From Kitasatospora sp. MAP5-34 (GTDB lineage: Bacteria; Actinomycetota; Actinomycetes; Streptomycetales; Streptomycetaceae), in the NCBI RefSeq assembly GCF_029894335.1, contig NZ_JARXZC010000044.1, positions 1-64,000 on the forward strand: a DNA stretch of 64,000 bases, given 5' to 3'. Shown here piece after piece: positions 47,241 to 56,267 of this stretch. Position numbers and translations under genes: made by a program. Below the pieces are notes generated by a model that did no database searches, was not told where the DNA came from, and was given only the letters and a program-made list of their open reading frames with translations. Each line of letters begins with the position of its first letter. Position 1 is the stretch's first letter.

Positions 47241-49838
47241 TCAGCGCCGCAGGCGTGACAGACCCGAGCGCAGGCCGCGCCGGACCGACGAGGACGCGCC
47301 GCGCAGGCCCACGCGCAACCGGCTGCCCGCGTCCGTGCCGCCGAGGACGATCCCGATCGGCCCGCCGACCAGCAGCACCGCGCCGCCGATGAGCAGGGCG
47401 GGGAGCAGCAGCCGTTGCGAACCGGCCCGGTCCGGGCTCGGATTCCCGGCGGCCACCTGCTGCGAGTTCAGCGGCGAGCCGGTGGCGGCGCCGCTCGGCG
47501 AGACCTTGCCGGGAGTACTGCCGTCCCCGGTGCCGGTTGCGCCCCCGGACGTGCCGGCCGCCCCTCCGGTCGTGCCACCCGCGCCGCTGCCGCCCGTACC
47601 ACCCGTACCGGACGGGCTCCCGCTCCCGCCGCCGGACCCGCCCGCCGGACCGGTGGACCCCGGGTGGGCGGCCGCGACCTGGTTGCCGGGCAACGCGCCG
47701 TCCTGGAACGCGACATGCTGCACGGCGGCCTGCGCCTGCTGCTGCTGAGCCGTCGTCAGGTCGAGGAACCCGGACGTGAGCCGACCCGGCTGGAATCCGT
47801 ACACCTGCCCGTTCCCCTGGTCCGTCACCTGCCGGACGAACTGTGAGATCTTTCCGGCCTTGGCCGTCGAGAGCCCCTGGGTCGGCAGCATCGCGTACTG
47901 CACCGTCGTCAGCGGATACGCGGCGGCGTCCTTGCCGAACGCGCTGCCAGCGATCCCGTAGGGCAGGGTCTGCGTACCCGTCGTCGGGTCGACCGGCATG
48001 TCGTTCACGGCCGCCTGCTGGCTGTCCAGCGTCGGGGACACGAACGAACCTGCGGGGTTCTCGAGTTGGGCCTCCGGCAGCGAGTAGGCCTTGGCCTGCC
48101 CGGTGTCCATGACGGCGAACAGGGCGCGCTGGCCGATCGTGCGCGGGGTGCACTTGTCGTGCGAGTGCGACACGTTGAAGTCCGGGTTGACGCAGGTCGG
48201 TTGGTTCTGCAGAGCGTTGCGGGCCACCTGAACCAGGCCGCCGAGCAGCGGATTCCACTCCAGCTGCTTCAGGTGGACGGTGCCGATGGGATTGTTGTTC
48301 TCGGCCCCCGTGGAGTCCTGCGGGATGAACGAGTCCACCGGGTACCCCGCGAAGCCCGGGCGCAGGTAGAACGTGTCGACGTGCATCCCCCAGGGATCCG
48401 GCGCCCCTTGCAGGAACGCCTCGGCCTGCGGATCGGCGGCGATCCACGAGGTGAGCTGCCGGGTCGTGTCGGTCGTCCCGCCGACCACGATCGGCGCGGG
48501 GTCGGCGTTGACGGACAGGCAGGACGGCCAGTTCGGCCCGTTCGCCGGATCGACCGGGTTGAGCTGCAGGAACTCGGGATCGTCGAAGACACAGATCGGA
48601 TTTCCGGCGACCGAGGCGAACGAGCTGCTCTTGGCGGGGATGAAGGTCTGCACGTACGACTGCGTGAGCATCTTCGCCAGGAGCCTTGCGTCGAGCCGCA
48701 GATGGAGGATCTGCTGACCGGACTTGCGGTCGTCCAGCAGGAAGACGACCGACAACGAGGTGGTCGCGAGCGGGGCGTAGACGTACGGGCGCGGGGCCGG
48801 GCCGGTGTCGGGATAGGCCGTCAGCGCCACATCACTGCCGGTGCCTTGCAGGAACCGGGCGCGGGCCTGCGGTTCGCCGCCGCCGGAGGTGTACTGGACG
48901 TTGATCGGCGAGGCGCCGAGGCAGGCACCGGCCCGCCACTGCTGCATCGCCCGGTTGGCCATCTCCAGGCCCTGGGCGGTGAAGTCGGCCTGCTTGACCT
49001 TGCAGTCGGTCGGGGTCGGCGCGAAGCTCAGCGGTACCGCGACGTGGTTGCGCCAGGCGCAGCTCTCGCCGTCCTCGTTGCTGTTGCCGAGGTCCACGGT
49101 CTGCATGATGGAGTCCACCGCCTCCAGAACCCCGTTCGCCCCGGTGTCCTGCGAGTGGTCCAGACAGCCGCCCGAGGTCCCCACCAGCGGGCCGATGCCG
49201 ACCGCGTCACCGCCGTACTCGGGCTCGACCACGAGCGAGCAGGCGTGCTGGGGATCGCAGCCGAGGGTCTGGCTCTGCTGCGCCGTCCAGACCTCGATGT
49301 CGGCCGAGCCGGTGCCGTCCGCGTGGGTCAGCGCGATCTTCATGTTGCTGGGGTACTCGGGGGTGGTCGTTCCGGCCGGCGGCGGCGCTTGCTGGAATCC
49401 CTTGGCAGGGTTCTGGTTGTAGAGAGTGCTGCCGTAGCAGTCGGTGACCTTCGGGTCCGCGCCCCGGCACTCGTAGACCCGGACCGGGTACAGGATGTTG
49501 CCGTCACCCGGCAGGATGTACGTGGGCAGCGTGGCGCCGCCGAAGGTGGAGGGGGTGAAGCCGCTCCAGGACACGTGGACCACCTGGTCGGACAGGTTGT
49601 CGGCCTGGCTGACCGTCACCGACCCGTCCGGGCCGTAGCCCCCGTTGGACCCCTTACCGGGCTGCCAGACCGGGGGGCCCTGGACGGTGGTACCACCGGC
49701 GTCCGCCCGCGCCTGCGGGACCGTGTGCACGGACTGCGGCAGGGCCCCCAACGACGCAGGCAGGAGCAGGGCCCCCAGGACGACGAAAAGCCCTCGGTGC
49801 AGCCACCCCCGGTACGACAGCCGATCTGCTCGCGGCAC
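47241..49838 (-). CDS. Large surface-anchored binding protein of the Pst-like operon
   Basis: 865 aa from GTG 49838, preceded by GGAGGG. Signal peptide (LFVVLGALLLPASLGALP). A beta-rich N-terminal domain (SQADNLSDQVVHVSWSGF ... VYECRGADP) is followed by PBP-like segments (ARFLQGTGSDVALTAYPD, IPAKSSSFASVAGNP, LPYGIAGSAFG). It ends in a Gly/Ser/Thr spacer, one TM helix (LLLPALLIGGAVLLVGGPIG) and a very basic tail. It is much larger than PstS, and cysteine-rich for an exported protein. Probable receptor or wall-spanning accessory; ligand unknown. Confidence 0.78.
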   Translation of the reverse strand: MPRADRLSYRGWLHRGLFVVLGALLLPASLGALPQSVHTVPQARADAGGTTVQGPPVWQPGKGSNGGYGPDGSVTVSQADNLSDQVVHVSWSGFTPSTFGGATLPTYILPGDGNILYPVRVYECRGADPKVTDCYGSTLYNQNPAKGFQQAPPPAGTTTPEYPSNMKIALTHADGTGSADIEVWTAQQSQTLGCDPQHACSLVVEPEYGGDAVGIGPLVGTSGGCLDHSQDTGANGVLEAVDSIMQTVDLGNSNEDGESCAWRNHVAVPLSFAPTPTDCKVKQADFTAQGLEMANRAMQQWRAGACLGASPINVQYTSGGGEPQARARFLQGTGSDVALTAYPDTGPAPRPYVYAPLATTSLSVVFLLDDRKSGQQILHLRLDARLLAKMLTQSYVQTFIPAKSSSFASVAGNPICVFDDPEFLQLNPVDPANGPNWPSCLSVNADPAPIVVGGTTDTTRQLTSWIAADPQAEAFLQGAPDPWGMHVDTFYLRPGFAGYPVDSFIPQDSTGAENNNPIGTVHLKQLEWNPLLGGLVQVARNALQNQPTCVNPDFNVSHSHDKCTPRTIGQRALFAVMDTGQAKAYSLPEAQLENPAGSFVSPTLDSQQAAVNDMPVDPTTGTQTLPYGIAGSAFGKDAAAYPLTTVQYAMLPTQGLSTAKAGKISQFVRQVTDQGNGQVYGFQPGRLTSGFLDLTTAQQQQAQAAVQHVAFQDGALPGNQVAAAHPGSTGPAGGSGGGSGSPSGTGGTGGSGAGGTTGGAAGTSGGATGTGDGSTPGKVSPSGAATGSPLNSQQVAAGNPSPDRAGSQRLLLPALLIGGAVLLVGGPIGIVLGGTDAGSRLRVGLRGASSSVRRGLRSGLSRLRR

Positions 49839-50001
49839 GGATCATCCCTCCGACGATCAACGACGATCAACACGGCCGCGCCCGTCCGGCGGCCACCGTT
49901 GGAACCCATTCCGCCCTGACACCATGACAAGTGACGGTCCATCAGATGTACGGGACGACAACGGACGCGTCGGTTCTGCCGACCGTCGCGGCACAACAGG
50001 T

Positions 50002-50065
50002 GCGGGAGGGCGCAGACGCGGGAGGGCACCTGTGTGGGAGGACACCTGTGCGGGAGGGCGGGAAC
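50002..50065. repeat. 16-bp tandem repeat in the operon
   Basis: Four imperfect 16-bp units (g(c/t)gggagg(g/a)... pattern) at 50002, 50018, 50034 and 50050 in the 269-bp gap between two genes of the Pst-like operon. Apart from this, the gap shows nothing. Confidence 0.7.
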
Positions 50066-50107
50066 GGGATCTCCCCCGCGCCCGCCCCCGGCCCCGCGGT
50101 CCGGGAG

Positions 50108-50695
50108 TCAGGAAGCCGGGGTGTAGCTGACCGACAGTGCACCGAACGCCTGCCCGGCGACGAAGAAGCCCGTCCCCAACTGCGCGTCCAGGTACTGCGC
50201 TGCGGCGGGGTCGAGGCCCGCCTCCGACGCGGTGAAGTTCTGCGTGGTGCCGGTGACGCCCACGGACAGGTCACCGGACGGGTCGAGCAGCGGCACCGGC
50301 GTGCTGGACCCCTCCGGGACGCCGGTGAACTGACCCGCGAAGTCGTCGAACGCGAGCTGCGTGAACTCCACGGCCCGGAAGGTCTTCGCGTCGACGACCA
50401 GCAAACTGCCGCCCAGCTGCAGACTGCCGGTCTCCTGCAGGAGGTTGGCGCTCCCGCCGGCCACCGGGAAGGAGGCCGAGGCGCCGGTGGCCGTCGGGTA
50501 CGAGTCGGTCCCCGGGGGCAGCGCCATCGCGACGATGCCCGCAGAGGCGGCCTGCTGGAGGTAGGCGTTGCTCTCCGACACCACGACGCTGCCGGAGGCG
50601 GGAGTCGCGGCCACGGCGGGGGTGGTCACACCCATGCCGAGGGCGAGCGCCGAAGCGGCGGCGACGGCCAGGGCGAGATACGTACGACGAATCAT
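50108..50695 (-). CDS. Small secreted protein of the Pst-like operon
   Basis: 195 aa from ATG 50695 with GGAGAAG upstream. Clear signal peptide (MIRRTYLALAVAAASALALG ... AVAA). The mature part is beta-rich (VVVSESNAYLQQAASAGIVA, GSLLVVDAKTFRAVEF, FVAGQAFGALSVSYTP) and looks like a weak HtaA-type immunoglobulin fold, but I would not name it. Position in the operon suggests an extracellular accessory protein. Confidence 0.75.
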   Translation of the reverse strand: MIRRTYLALAVAAASALALGMGVTTPAVAATPASGSVVVSESNAYLQQAASAGIVAMALPPGTDSYPTATGASASFPVAGGSANLLQETGSLQLGGSLLVVDAKTFRAVEFTQLAFDDFAGQFTGVPEGSSTPVPLLDPSGDLSVGVTGTTQNFTASEAGLDPAAAQYLDAQLGTGFFVAGQAFGALSVSYTPAS

Positions 50696-50749
50696 GGGCT
50701 TCTCCTCAGAAGTCTCTGCGGACGCGGACGCGAACGCGCAACGCGAGGC

Positions 50750-50784
50750 GCGAAGTGCGAAGTGCGAAGCACGAAGCGCGAAGC
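50750..50784. repeat. 7-bp tandem repeat
   Basis: Five units of (G/A)CGAAG(T/C) in the 250-bp gap between the first two genes of the operon. Nothing else recognisable in this gap. Confidence 0.7.
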
Positions 50785-50945
50785 GTGGAGGGGGGCATAC
50801 GGGAACGACCTGCGCGGACACGGGGTCGGAAGAAGGCCGGCGCCGGAGAACCGGCACCGGCCCGACCGGTCGGGCGCCGGGGGAATCCGGCACCCGACCG
50901 AGGGAGGAGCTGATCAGGGAAGGGGTCGATCAGAGGTGCGGTCGA

Positions 50946-51983
50946 TCAGGGGTGCGTGATGACACCGCAGAGGGGCAGCGGCAGGAAGCCGTAGCTCTTC
51001 AGGTCGGCCTGGGCCGTGGCGTTCTTGCAGATGAAGCCGGTGGAGCCGAAGATCGCCTTCAGCACGGCGGCGTGGGAGTCTCCCGCGTTCCAGTCACCGG
51101 AGCGGACGACGTTGTAGACGTTCCGGCCCCACACGCTCGGGCTGTTGACGAAGGCGGAGTTGATCACCTTGTTGACGGTGTCGACCGGGGCGATGCCGTC
51201 GGCGTCGCGGATCGTCAGCGTGCCGGGGGCGTCGCTGCCGGACGTGTGGCCGTAGTACACCTGGCCGATGTAGTGGGCGACGGAGTAGGGGACGATCGCG
51301 TCGTTGCTGGCCAGTGCCGGGTCGGTGCCCTCGTTCTCCTCGACGCCGCTGGTGACACAGCCACCGGGGGTGGTGATGCCCAGCACACCGAGGAAGAAGG
51401 AGCGGGTGCCGGAACCGTTCTGCGGCAGGTAGGGCAGGATGGTGGCGTTCGGGCCGGTGTAGCCGGAGACGTCCGTGATCTGGTTCCAGTTGGTGATCGA
51501 GCAGTTGTAGATGCCGGTCAGGTCGGCCTTGCTCAGGTTCGCCGGGGCGTCACCGGCCGCCTGGGCGGCCCAGCTCACGGCGTCCTTGGCGTAGGCGATG
51601 AAGTCGTCCGTCGGCTGGTCGGTGCCGGTCTTCGGGCCGCGCGAGGAGCGGGCGAAGTCGACCGTGGACTTGGTGGTGGTCTCCAGCGCGCTGATGCCCG
51701 CGCTGGAGCCGTTCGGGCGGGTGATCGGCGTGGCGCCCGACTTGGTGGTGATCGGGCTCGTGCCGGTCGCGTCCCAGCTGTAGAGCTTGGGGGTACCGGT
51801 GTAGTCGGCGGAGAGCCGGTTCAGCACGACCTGGGTGGTGTCCGAGCCCACGCCGACGATGTCGGTGGCGGCCGGGGTCACGCCGGCGGGCGGGTCGGCG
51901 AGGGCAGGTCCGGCCGCGAGGGTCACTGCGGCGGCAGTGACGGCGGCGGCGGAGACGAACTTGGCGACTACGGTCTTACGCAT
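50946..51983 (-). CDS. Secreted substrate-binding protein of the Pst-like operon
   Basis: 345 aa from ATG 51983 with GGAGGAA upstream. Signal peptide ending ALADPP. PBP fold: DIVGVGSDTTQVVLNRLS, FARSSRGPK, YAKDAVSWAA, LTGIYNCSITNWNQI and LPQNGSGTRSFFL, where the Thr/Ser/Gly/Arg cluster matches oxyanion-binding loops of PstS-type proteins. Neither lipobox nor TM anchor is present, so it is released or bound to wall. First gene of the operon. Confidence 0.85.
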   Translation of the reverse strand: MRKTVVAKFVSAAAVTAAAVTLAAGPALADPPAGVTPAATDIVGVGSDTTQVVLNRLSADYTGTPKLYSWDATGTSPITTKSGATPITRPNGSSAGISALETTTKSTVDFARSSRGPKTGTDQPTDDFIAYAKDAVSWAAQAAGDAPANLSKADLTGIYNCSITNWNQITDVSGYTGPNATILPYLPQNGSGTRSFFLGVLGITTPGGCVTSGVEENEGTDPALASNDAIVPYSVAHYIGQVYYGHTSGSDAPGTLTIRDADGIAPVDTVNKVINSAFVNSPSVWGRNVYNVVRSGDWNAGDSHAAVLKAIFGSTGFICKNATAQADLKSYGFLPLPLCGVITHP

Positions 51984-52285
51984 GTTGCTGTTCCTCCACG
52001 AGGAGAGACGTACATGGCGGACCAGGGTCCGGACTCGAACCCGGTGCCGGTGGCGGCAGCCGAGCGGCCTCCGGCGGGATGAGCATCGCCGGGCCCGGTC
52101 CCCCGGCCAAGGTCCCCCGGGCCCCGGCCGAGGCCGTACGGCCGACCGGCCGACCGCGTCGGCCGTGGCGTTGTCGCAGATCAGGACGGTCGTCCGGAGC
52201 TGTCCCCGGGAGCGGGACCCGCTCACGCCGGCACGGTACGTGCTTCTCGCGGTGGCGGTTCGGGTACGCCCCGGACATCCCTCGT
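51984..52285. other. Upstream region of the Pst-like operon
   Basis: About 300 bp between the operon's first gene and the DUF1508-like pair. It should hold the operon promoter. I saw only one GTTCACC-like heptamer at its edge, not the direct repeat of a PHO box. Confidence 0.4.
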
Positions 52286-52759
52286 TCACCGGTGCCGCCC
52301 ACCCGGCAGGACGCCGTCCCAGGCCTCGGCGGGCAGCAGGTCCAGCGCGGCCAGGAAGCCGTCCAGGCCCTTGCGGCACTGGTCCTGCCGCAGATAGCTC
52401 CGGGCGCTGCGCGCGATCGGCTCGCCCGCGCCGCCGGGGCCTGCGGACCGCCGCGCGGGCAGGTGGGCGCGCCACGACCAGGAGCGGCCCTGCTCCTGCA
52501 GCACGGAGCAGCGCAGCGCGTGCCGGTCCGCCCGTAACTCGCCTAAGGCGGCCGCCAGTTCGGGTTCACTCCGGTAGAGCGTCACCGAACAGGCGAGCCG
52601 CCGTCCGTTCGCGGCGGCCAACGACCAGCCGACGAGCGCACCCGTGCCCCGCATGGCGAGCAGGCGCGGCAGACGCTGACCCGGCAGCCGGCGGCCCGAG
52701 GACTCCGAGCCCGGCTCCGCGCCCGGCTCGTCCGCCGGTAGGCCGGCTGTGGGCGACAT
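52286..52759 (-). CDS. DUF1508-like hypothetical protein (paralogue of the next gene)
   Basis: 157 aa from ATG 52759 (MSPTAGLPADEP), selected because GGAGGTGA precedes it; a GTG at 52813 has no site. Core: GWSLAAANGRRLACSVTLYR (W-NGR-A pattern) followed by WSWRAHLP ... ARSARSYLRQDQCRKGLDGF. The pattern aligns with the neighbouring protein, so the two are diverged paralogues. Function unknown. Confidence 0.65.
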   Translation of the reverse strand: MSPTAGLPADEPGAEPGSESSGRRLPGQRLPRLLAMRGTGALVGWSLAAANGRRLACSVTLYRSEPELAAALGELRADRHALRCSVLQEQGRSWSWRAHLPARRSAGPGGAGEPIARSARSYLRQDQCRKGLDGFLAALDLLPAEAWDGVLPGGRHR

Positions 52760-52865
52760 CGTCCTGGTCACCTCCGTACGCTCACCGGTGTCAGCGGAAT
52801 CACGAGTGCTCACTGTGGATCACTGCACCGGGGACGGCTGCCGGCTCCGGGGCGCACGACCTGCT

Positions 52866-53360
52866 TCACCACCCCTCCGTCGGACGGCTCGGGCCACCCG
52901 TCCGCTCGGCCGGCGGCCGGGTCGGCCCCAACCCCGACGGCACCGGCGCCACCGGTGGCTCGCCCGCCACTGCGGCCGCTCCCGCTTCGGGCCGGCCCTG
53001 TGGCGCGCCCAGCAGGGCGACGAACCTGCGGAACGCGTTCTGGCAGGTGGCGTGGCGCTCGTACGCACGCAGTGACCGGGCGAGCGGCCGGCCGTGCGGG
53101 CCGGGGACTGTCCAGATCCACCCGATGCCCTCGCTCTGGTGGATGATCCGCGCGAAGTGGCCGGCGCCCTCGTCACGTAACTCCAGGCACGCCCGGACCG
53201 CTGCCTCCGGCGTGCGGAAGTGGTCGGGGGAGACCGCGACGATCCGCCCGTTCGGCGCCTTCAGCCGCCATGCGTACAGCCCGCTGGCCGACTTCTCGGC
53301 AACGCAACGCCCCCCACTCCTCCCTCCCCACGCGTCGTCCTGGCTCCTCGGCTGTTCCAT
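52866..53360 (-). CDS. DUF1508-like (YegP-type) protein
   Basis: 164 aa. YAWRLKAPNGRIVAVSPDHF with FRTPEAAVRACLELR is the beta-beta-alpha unit of DUF1508/UPF0339. A second weaker unit (WIWTVPGPHGRPLARSLRAY) follows, then a Pro/Ala tail. Small single- or double-repeat proteins of unknown role. 106 bp upstream of its paralogue's start, same strand. Confidence 0.7.
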   Translation of the reverse strand: MEQPRSQDDAWGGRSGGRCVAEKSASGLYAWRLKAPNGRIVAVSPDHFRTPEAAVRACLELRDEGAGHFARIIHQSEGIGWIWTVPGPHGRPLARSLRAYERHATCQNAFRRFVALLGAPQGRPEAGAAAVAGEPPVAPVPSGLGPTRPPAERTGGPSRPTEGW

Positions 53361-53401
53361 GCTCGGCTCCCTCGGCCTCGTGAGCTCTCGCTTGAGCCCG
53401 T

Positions 53402-53437
53402 GAACCTGCTGAACCTGCTGAACCTGCTGAACCTGCG
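53402..53437. repeat. 9-bp tandem repeat upstream of DUF1508 gene
   Basis: Four copies of GAACCTGC(T/G) in a 334-bp gap (53361-53694). The rest of the gap, apart from the terminator, shows no gene. Confidence 0.85.
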
Positions 53438-53614
53438 CGCCTTTGCGGCCACGCCAAGCTGAGCAAGTCCGCCGAGTTGAGGAAAGATTTCCGGCCGGTT
53501 CCGAACCGCTGTTCCCTGGATGATTGCCCTTCGTTCATCAGCAGAGCCGTATCAGCCAAGGGAGTTGACGCTTCGTCAGGTTTCTGGGCCGGAACGGCCC
53601 GGGGCCACCTACGC

Positions 53615-53651
53615 GCACACCCGCCACTCTCACGGAGAGTGGCGGGTGTGC
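53615..53651. terminator. Strong terminator after GAPDH gene
   Basis: GCACACCCGCCACTCT (53615-53630) / AGAGTGGCGGGTGTGC (53636-53651), perfect 16-bp stem with a 5-nt loop; lies 44 bp past the GAPDH stop. Confidence 0.85.
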
Positions 53652-53694
53652 GAGGCGTACGGGTCGGCGAGGAGCGGGGGGCCGTCCCGCTGGA

Positions 53695-55140
53695 TCAGGC
53701 CGCCGGGGCCGGGTAGGTCGGGTACTCCACCCCGGAGACGTGCTGGACGACCCGGACGACCTGGCACGAGTAGCCGAACTCGTTGTCGTACCAGAGGTAG
53801 AGGATGGCGTTGTTGCCGTCGACCTTGGTGGCACCGGCATCGACGATCGAGGCGTGGCGCGAGCCGATGAAGTCGCTCGAGACCGCGTCGGGAGCGCTGA
53901 TGAAGTCGATCTGGCGCTTGAGCGGCGAGGTCAGCGACACGTTGCGGAGGTAGTCGAGGACCTCCTCGCGGTTGGTCTCGCGCGCGAGCGTCAGGTTGAG
54001 GATCGCGATCGAGACGTCCGGCACCGGGACGCGGATCGAGCTGCCGGTGATCGTCGCCTTGAGGTCGGGCAGCGCCTTGGCGACGGCCGAGGCGGCACCG
54101 GTCTCGGTGATGACCATGTTGAGCGCTGCCGAGCGGCCACGACGGTCGGAGTCGTGGTAGTTGTCCAGCAGGTTCTGGTCGTTGGTGTACGAGTGGACGG
54201 TCTCCACGTGGCCGCGCAGGACGCCGTACTCGTCCGCCATCGCCTTCAGCGGCGGGACGATCGCGTTGGTGGTGCAGGACGCGCAGGAGATGATCTGCTC
54301 GTCCGGCTTGATCGTGTCGTGGTTGACGCCGTGCACGATGTTGGGCACGTCGCCCTTGCCGGGCGCGGTCAGGACCACCTTGGCGATACCGGGGCGCAGG
54401 TGCTTCGACAGGCCCTCGCGGTCGCGCCAGCGGCCGGTGTTGTCGATCAGGATGGCATCGTTGATGCCGTACGCCGTGTAGTCCACCGTGGTCGGGTCAT
54501 TGGAGTAGATGACCTTGATCTCGGTGCCGTTGGCGATGATCTTGCTGTTCGCCTCGTCGACGGTGATCGTGCCCTGGAACTGGCCGTGGATGGAGTCGCG
54601 CCGCAGCAGCGAGGCGCGCTTGACCAGGTCCTCGCCGGCGCTCTTGCGCACGACGATGGCGCGCAGTCGCAGCCCGTTGCCCGAACCGGCCTTCTCGATC
54701 AGCAGGCGGGCGAGCAGGCGGCCGATGCGGCCGAAGCCGTAGAGGACGACATCGCGCGACTCACGGCGTTCCATCTTGTTGGCACCCGTGGCACCGATGA
54801 CCGCCTCGGCGGTGAACTCCGCCACGGAGAGGCCACGGCCGTCGGCCTGGTACGTCGCGGCGAGCATGCCGATGTCGATCTGGGAAGGGCCGAGATCGAG
54901 CGTGCTGAGCGCGTGCAGGAACGGCAGCGTGTCGGTGACCGAGAGCTCCTCGCCTGCGATCTGGCGGGCGAACCGGTGGGTCTTGAGGATGCTGACCACC
55001 GACTTGTTCACCAGGGAGCGGCTGTGCAGCAGGACAGTGACGTCCCTCTCCCGGTGCAGTCGGCCGATGATCGGAATCATCGACTCCGCGATCTCCTCGC
55101 GGTGCTTCCAGTTCGTGAACACGTCTTCGTTGACAGTCAC
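53695..55140 (-). CDS. gap: Glyceraldehyde-3-phosphate dehydrogenase, long form
   Basis: 481 aa. Residues 1-125 form an extra N-terminal domain, then the catalytic core: NAD-binding YGFGRIGRLLARLL (134-147), catalytic C289 in SCASCTTNAIVPPL, and the C-terminal YLWYDNEFGYSCQVVR. Converts glyceraldehyde 3-phosphate to 1,3-bisphosphoglycerate. The extended form is found beside shorter Gap enzymes in actinobacteria and other groups; direction and cofactor preference cannot be read here. Single gene. Confidence 0.92.
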   Translation of the reverse strand: MTVNEDVFTNWKHREEIAESMIPIIGRLHRERDVTVLLHSRSLVNKSVVSILKTHRFARQIAGEELSVTDTLPFLHALSTLDLGPSQIDIGMLAATYQADGRGLSVAEFTAEAVIGATGANKMERRESRDVVLYGFGRIGRLLARLLIEKAGSGNGLRLRAIVVRKSAGEDLVKRASLLRRDSIHGQFQGTITVDEANSKIIANGTEIKVIYSNDPTTVDYTAYGINDAILIDNTGRWRDREGLSKHLRPGIAKVVLTAPGKGDVPNIVHGVNHDTIKPDEQIISCASCTTNAIVPPLKAMADEYGVLRGHVETVHSYTNDQNLLDNYHDSDRRGRSAALNMVITETGAASAVAKALPDLKATITGSSIRVPVPDVSIAILNLTLARETNREEVLDYLRNVSLTSPLKRQIDFISAPDAVSSDFIGSRHASIVDAGATKVDGNNAILYLWYDNEFGYSCQVVRVVQHVSGVEYPTYPAPAA

Positions 55141-55276
55141 AGGTCCATCTTTCGAGCTAGGCGATTACCCCCATGCTAGCTTTCGGCCATTTCGATCACT
55201 CGAGCGGACCCGCCTGGACCGCTGCGGCGCCCGCGCGCCGGGGCTGCTCGGCACACGGGCGCCACCGGGTCGCGGA

Positions 55277-56152
55277 TCAGTCCGTCCCGGGGCCGCTCTC
55301 CGCCGGCCCGCCGAGGGCGTCCTGGGCGAGGGCGACGAAACGCGGCACCAGGGGGTGTCCGCCACGCTGGGGATAGACCAGGTTGAGCGGCACGCGCGGC
55401 GCGTCCGGAATGGGGAGGAACGACACGAATGAATGGATGTGCTGCCGGCCGACGAACTCCGGGACCACACCCATCCCCTTGTTCGAGGCGACGGCTTCCA
55501 ACCATTCGTCGAAGTTGCGGCAGACGGCGGAGACGCTGGGGCGGCGGTCCACCGGCCAGTCCGCCAGGTTGGTCGTCCCGCTCACTTCGTTGAGCACCAA
55601 CTGCTGGTCGGCGAGTTCCAGCCAGCCGATCTCCTCCCGCCCGGCGAGTTCGGACTGGGTGGAGACCGCTGCGATTCTTCGTTCGCACAGCAGGGTGACG
55701 ACTTTCATACCGGGGGCCACTATCCGGCCTCGCAGGATCGCCAGGTCGGCGTCACCACGATCCACTCCCGCAAGCGCGGCATCGTGCCGGTGCACGCGCA
55801 CCGGTACGCCCGTCTCCTCCTCGAAGCCCGCGATGACCTCCTGCGGCCACCCGGTGGGAAATCCCCAGGCGAATCCCACCCGGAACACGTCGTCCTCGGG
55901 TTCGGGGCGCAGTACCGCCTCCAACCGTGGTATCAGAAAGTGGAGTTGGTCGTAGAGGCTCTCGCCGGCTGCCGTAAGGGCCACCTGGCGAGTGGTCCGT
56001 TCCAGCAGCCGGCGGCCGAGTAACTCCTCCAGGCGTCGGATGTTGCGGCTGAGTGTCGGCTGGGAGACGTTCATCAGCTTCGCCGCCCGGGTGAAGTGCT
56101 TCTCGTCCGCCACGGCCAAGAACCCACGCAGGTGATGCAGTTCGATGCTCAT
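55277..56152 (-). CDS. LysR-family transcriptional regulator
   Basis: 291 aa from MSIELHHLRGF. N-terminal winged HTH (FTRAAKLMNVSQPTLSRNIRRLEELLGRRLLERTTR), then the LysR effector domain (RVGFAWGFPTGWPQEVIAGF ... GMGVVPEF). A longer start with a TTG at 56224 is less natural. Same strand as the cupin and MFS genes upstream; likely regulator of the adjoining locus. Confidence 0.87.
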   Translation of the reverse strand: MSIELHHLRGFLAVADEKHFTRAAKLMNVSQPTLSRNIRRLEELLGRRLLERTTRQVALTAAGESLYDQLHFLIPRLEAVLRPEPEDDVFRVGFAWGFPTGWPQEVIAGFEEETGVPVRVHRHDAALAGVDRGDADLAILRGRIVAPGMKVVTLLCERRIAAVSTQSELAGREEIGWLELADQQLVLNEVSGTTNLADWPVDRRPSVSAVCRNFDEWLEAVASNKGMGVVPEFVGRQHIHSFVSFLPIPDAPRVPLNLVYPQRGGHPLVPRFVALAQDALGGPAESGPGTD

Positions 56153-56267
56153 GGACAGCAGCATATGCAGCGCCAGGAAAGCACCCTCGGCATTTTCGGG
56201 CACCCCCCGGCCCCATCGACGCAACTCCTCGCTCAGCTTCGTGAACTTCCTTGTCAGATATGGGATT

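Noticed and set aside
52011..52045. Possible tRNA T-arm on the minus strand (GGGTTCGAGTCC)
   Set aside because: The T stem does not pair properly and no acceptor, D or anticodon arm can be found around it.
52284..52300. Possible PHO box upstream of the Pst-like operon
   Set aside because: Only a single GTTCACC heptamer; the direct 11-bp repeat needed for PhoP is missing, and it lies at the end of another gene.
53031..53040. GAACGCGTTC, core of the shared palindrome
   Set aside because: It is within the DUF1508-like coding region, not in a promoter, and lacks the flanking TT/AA.
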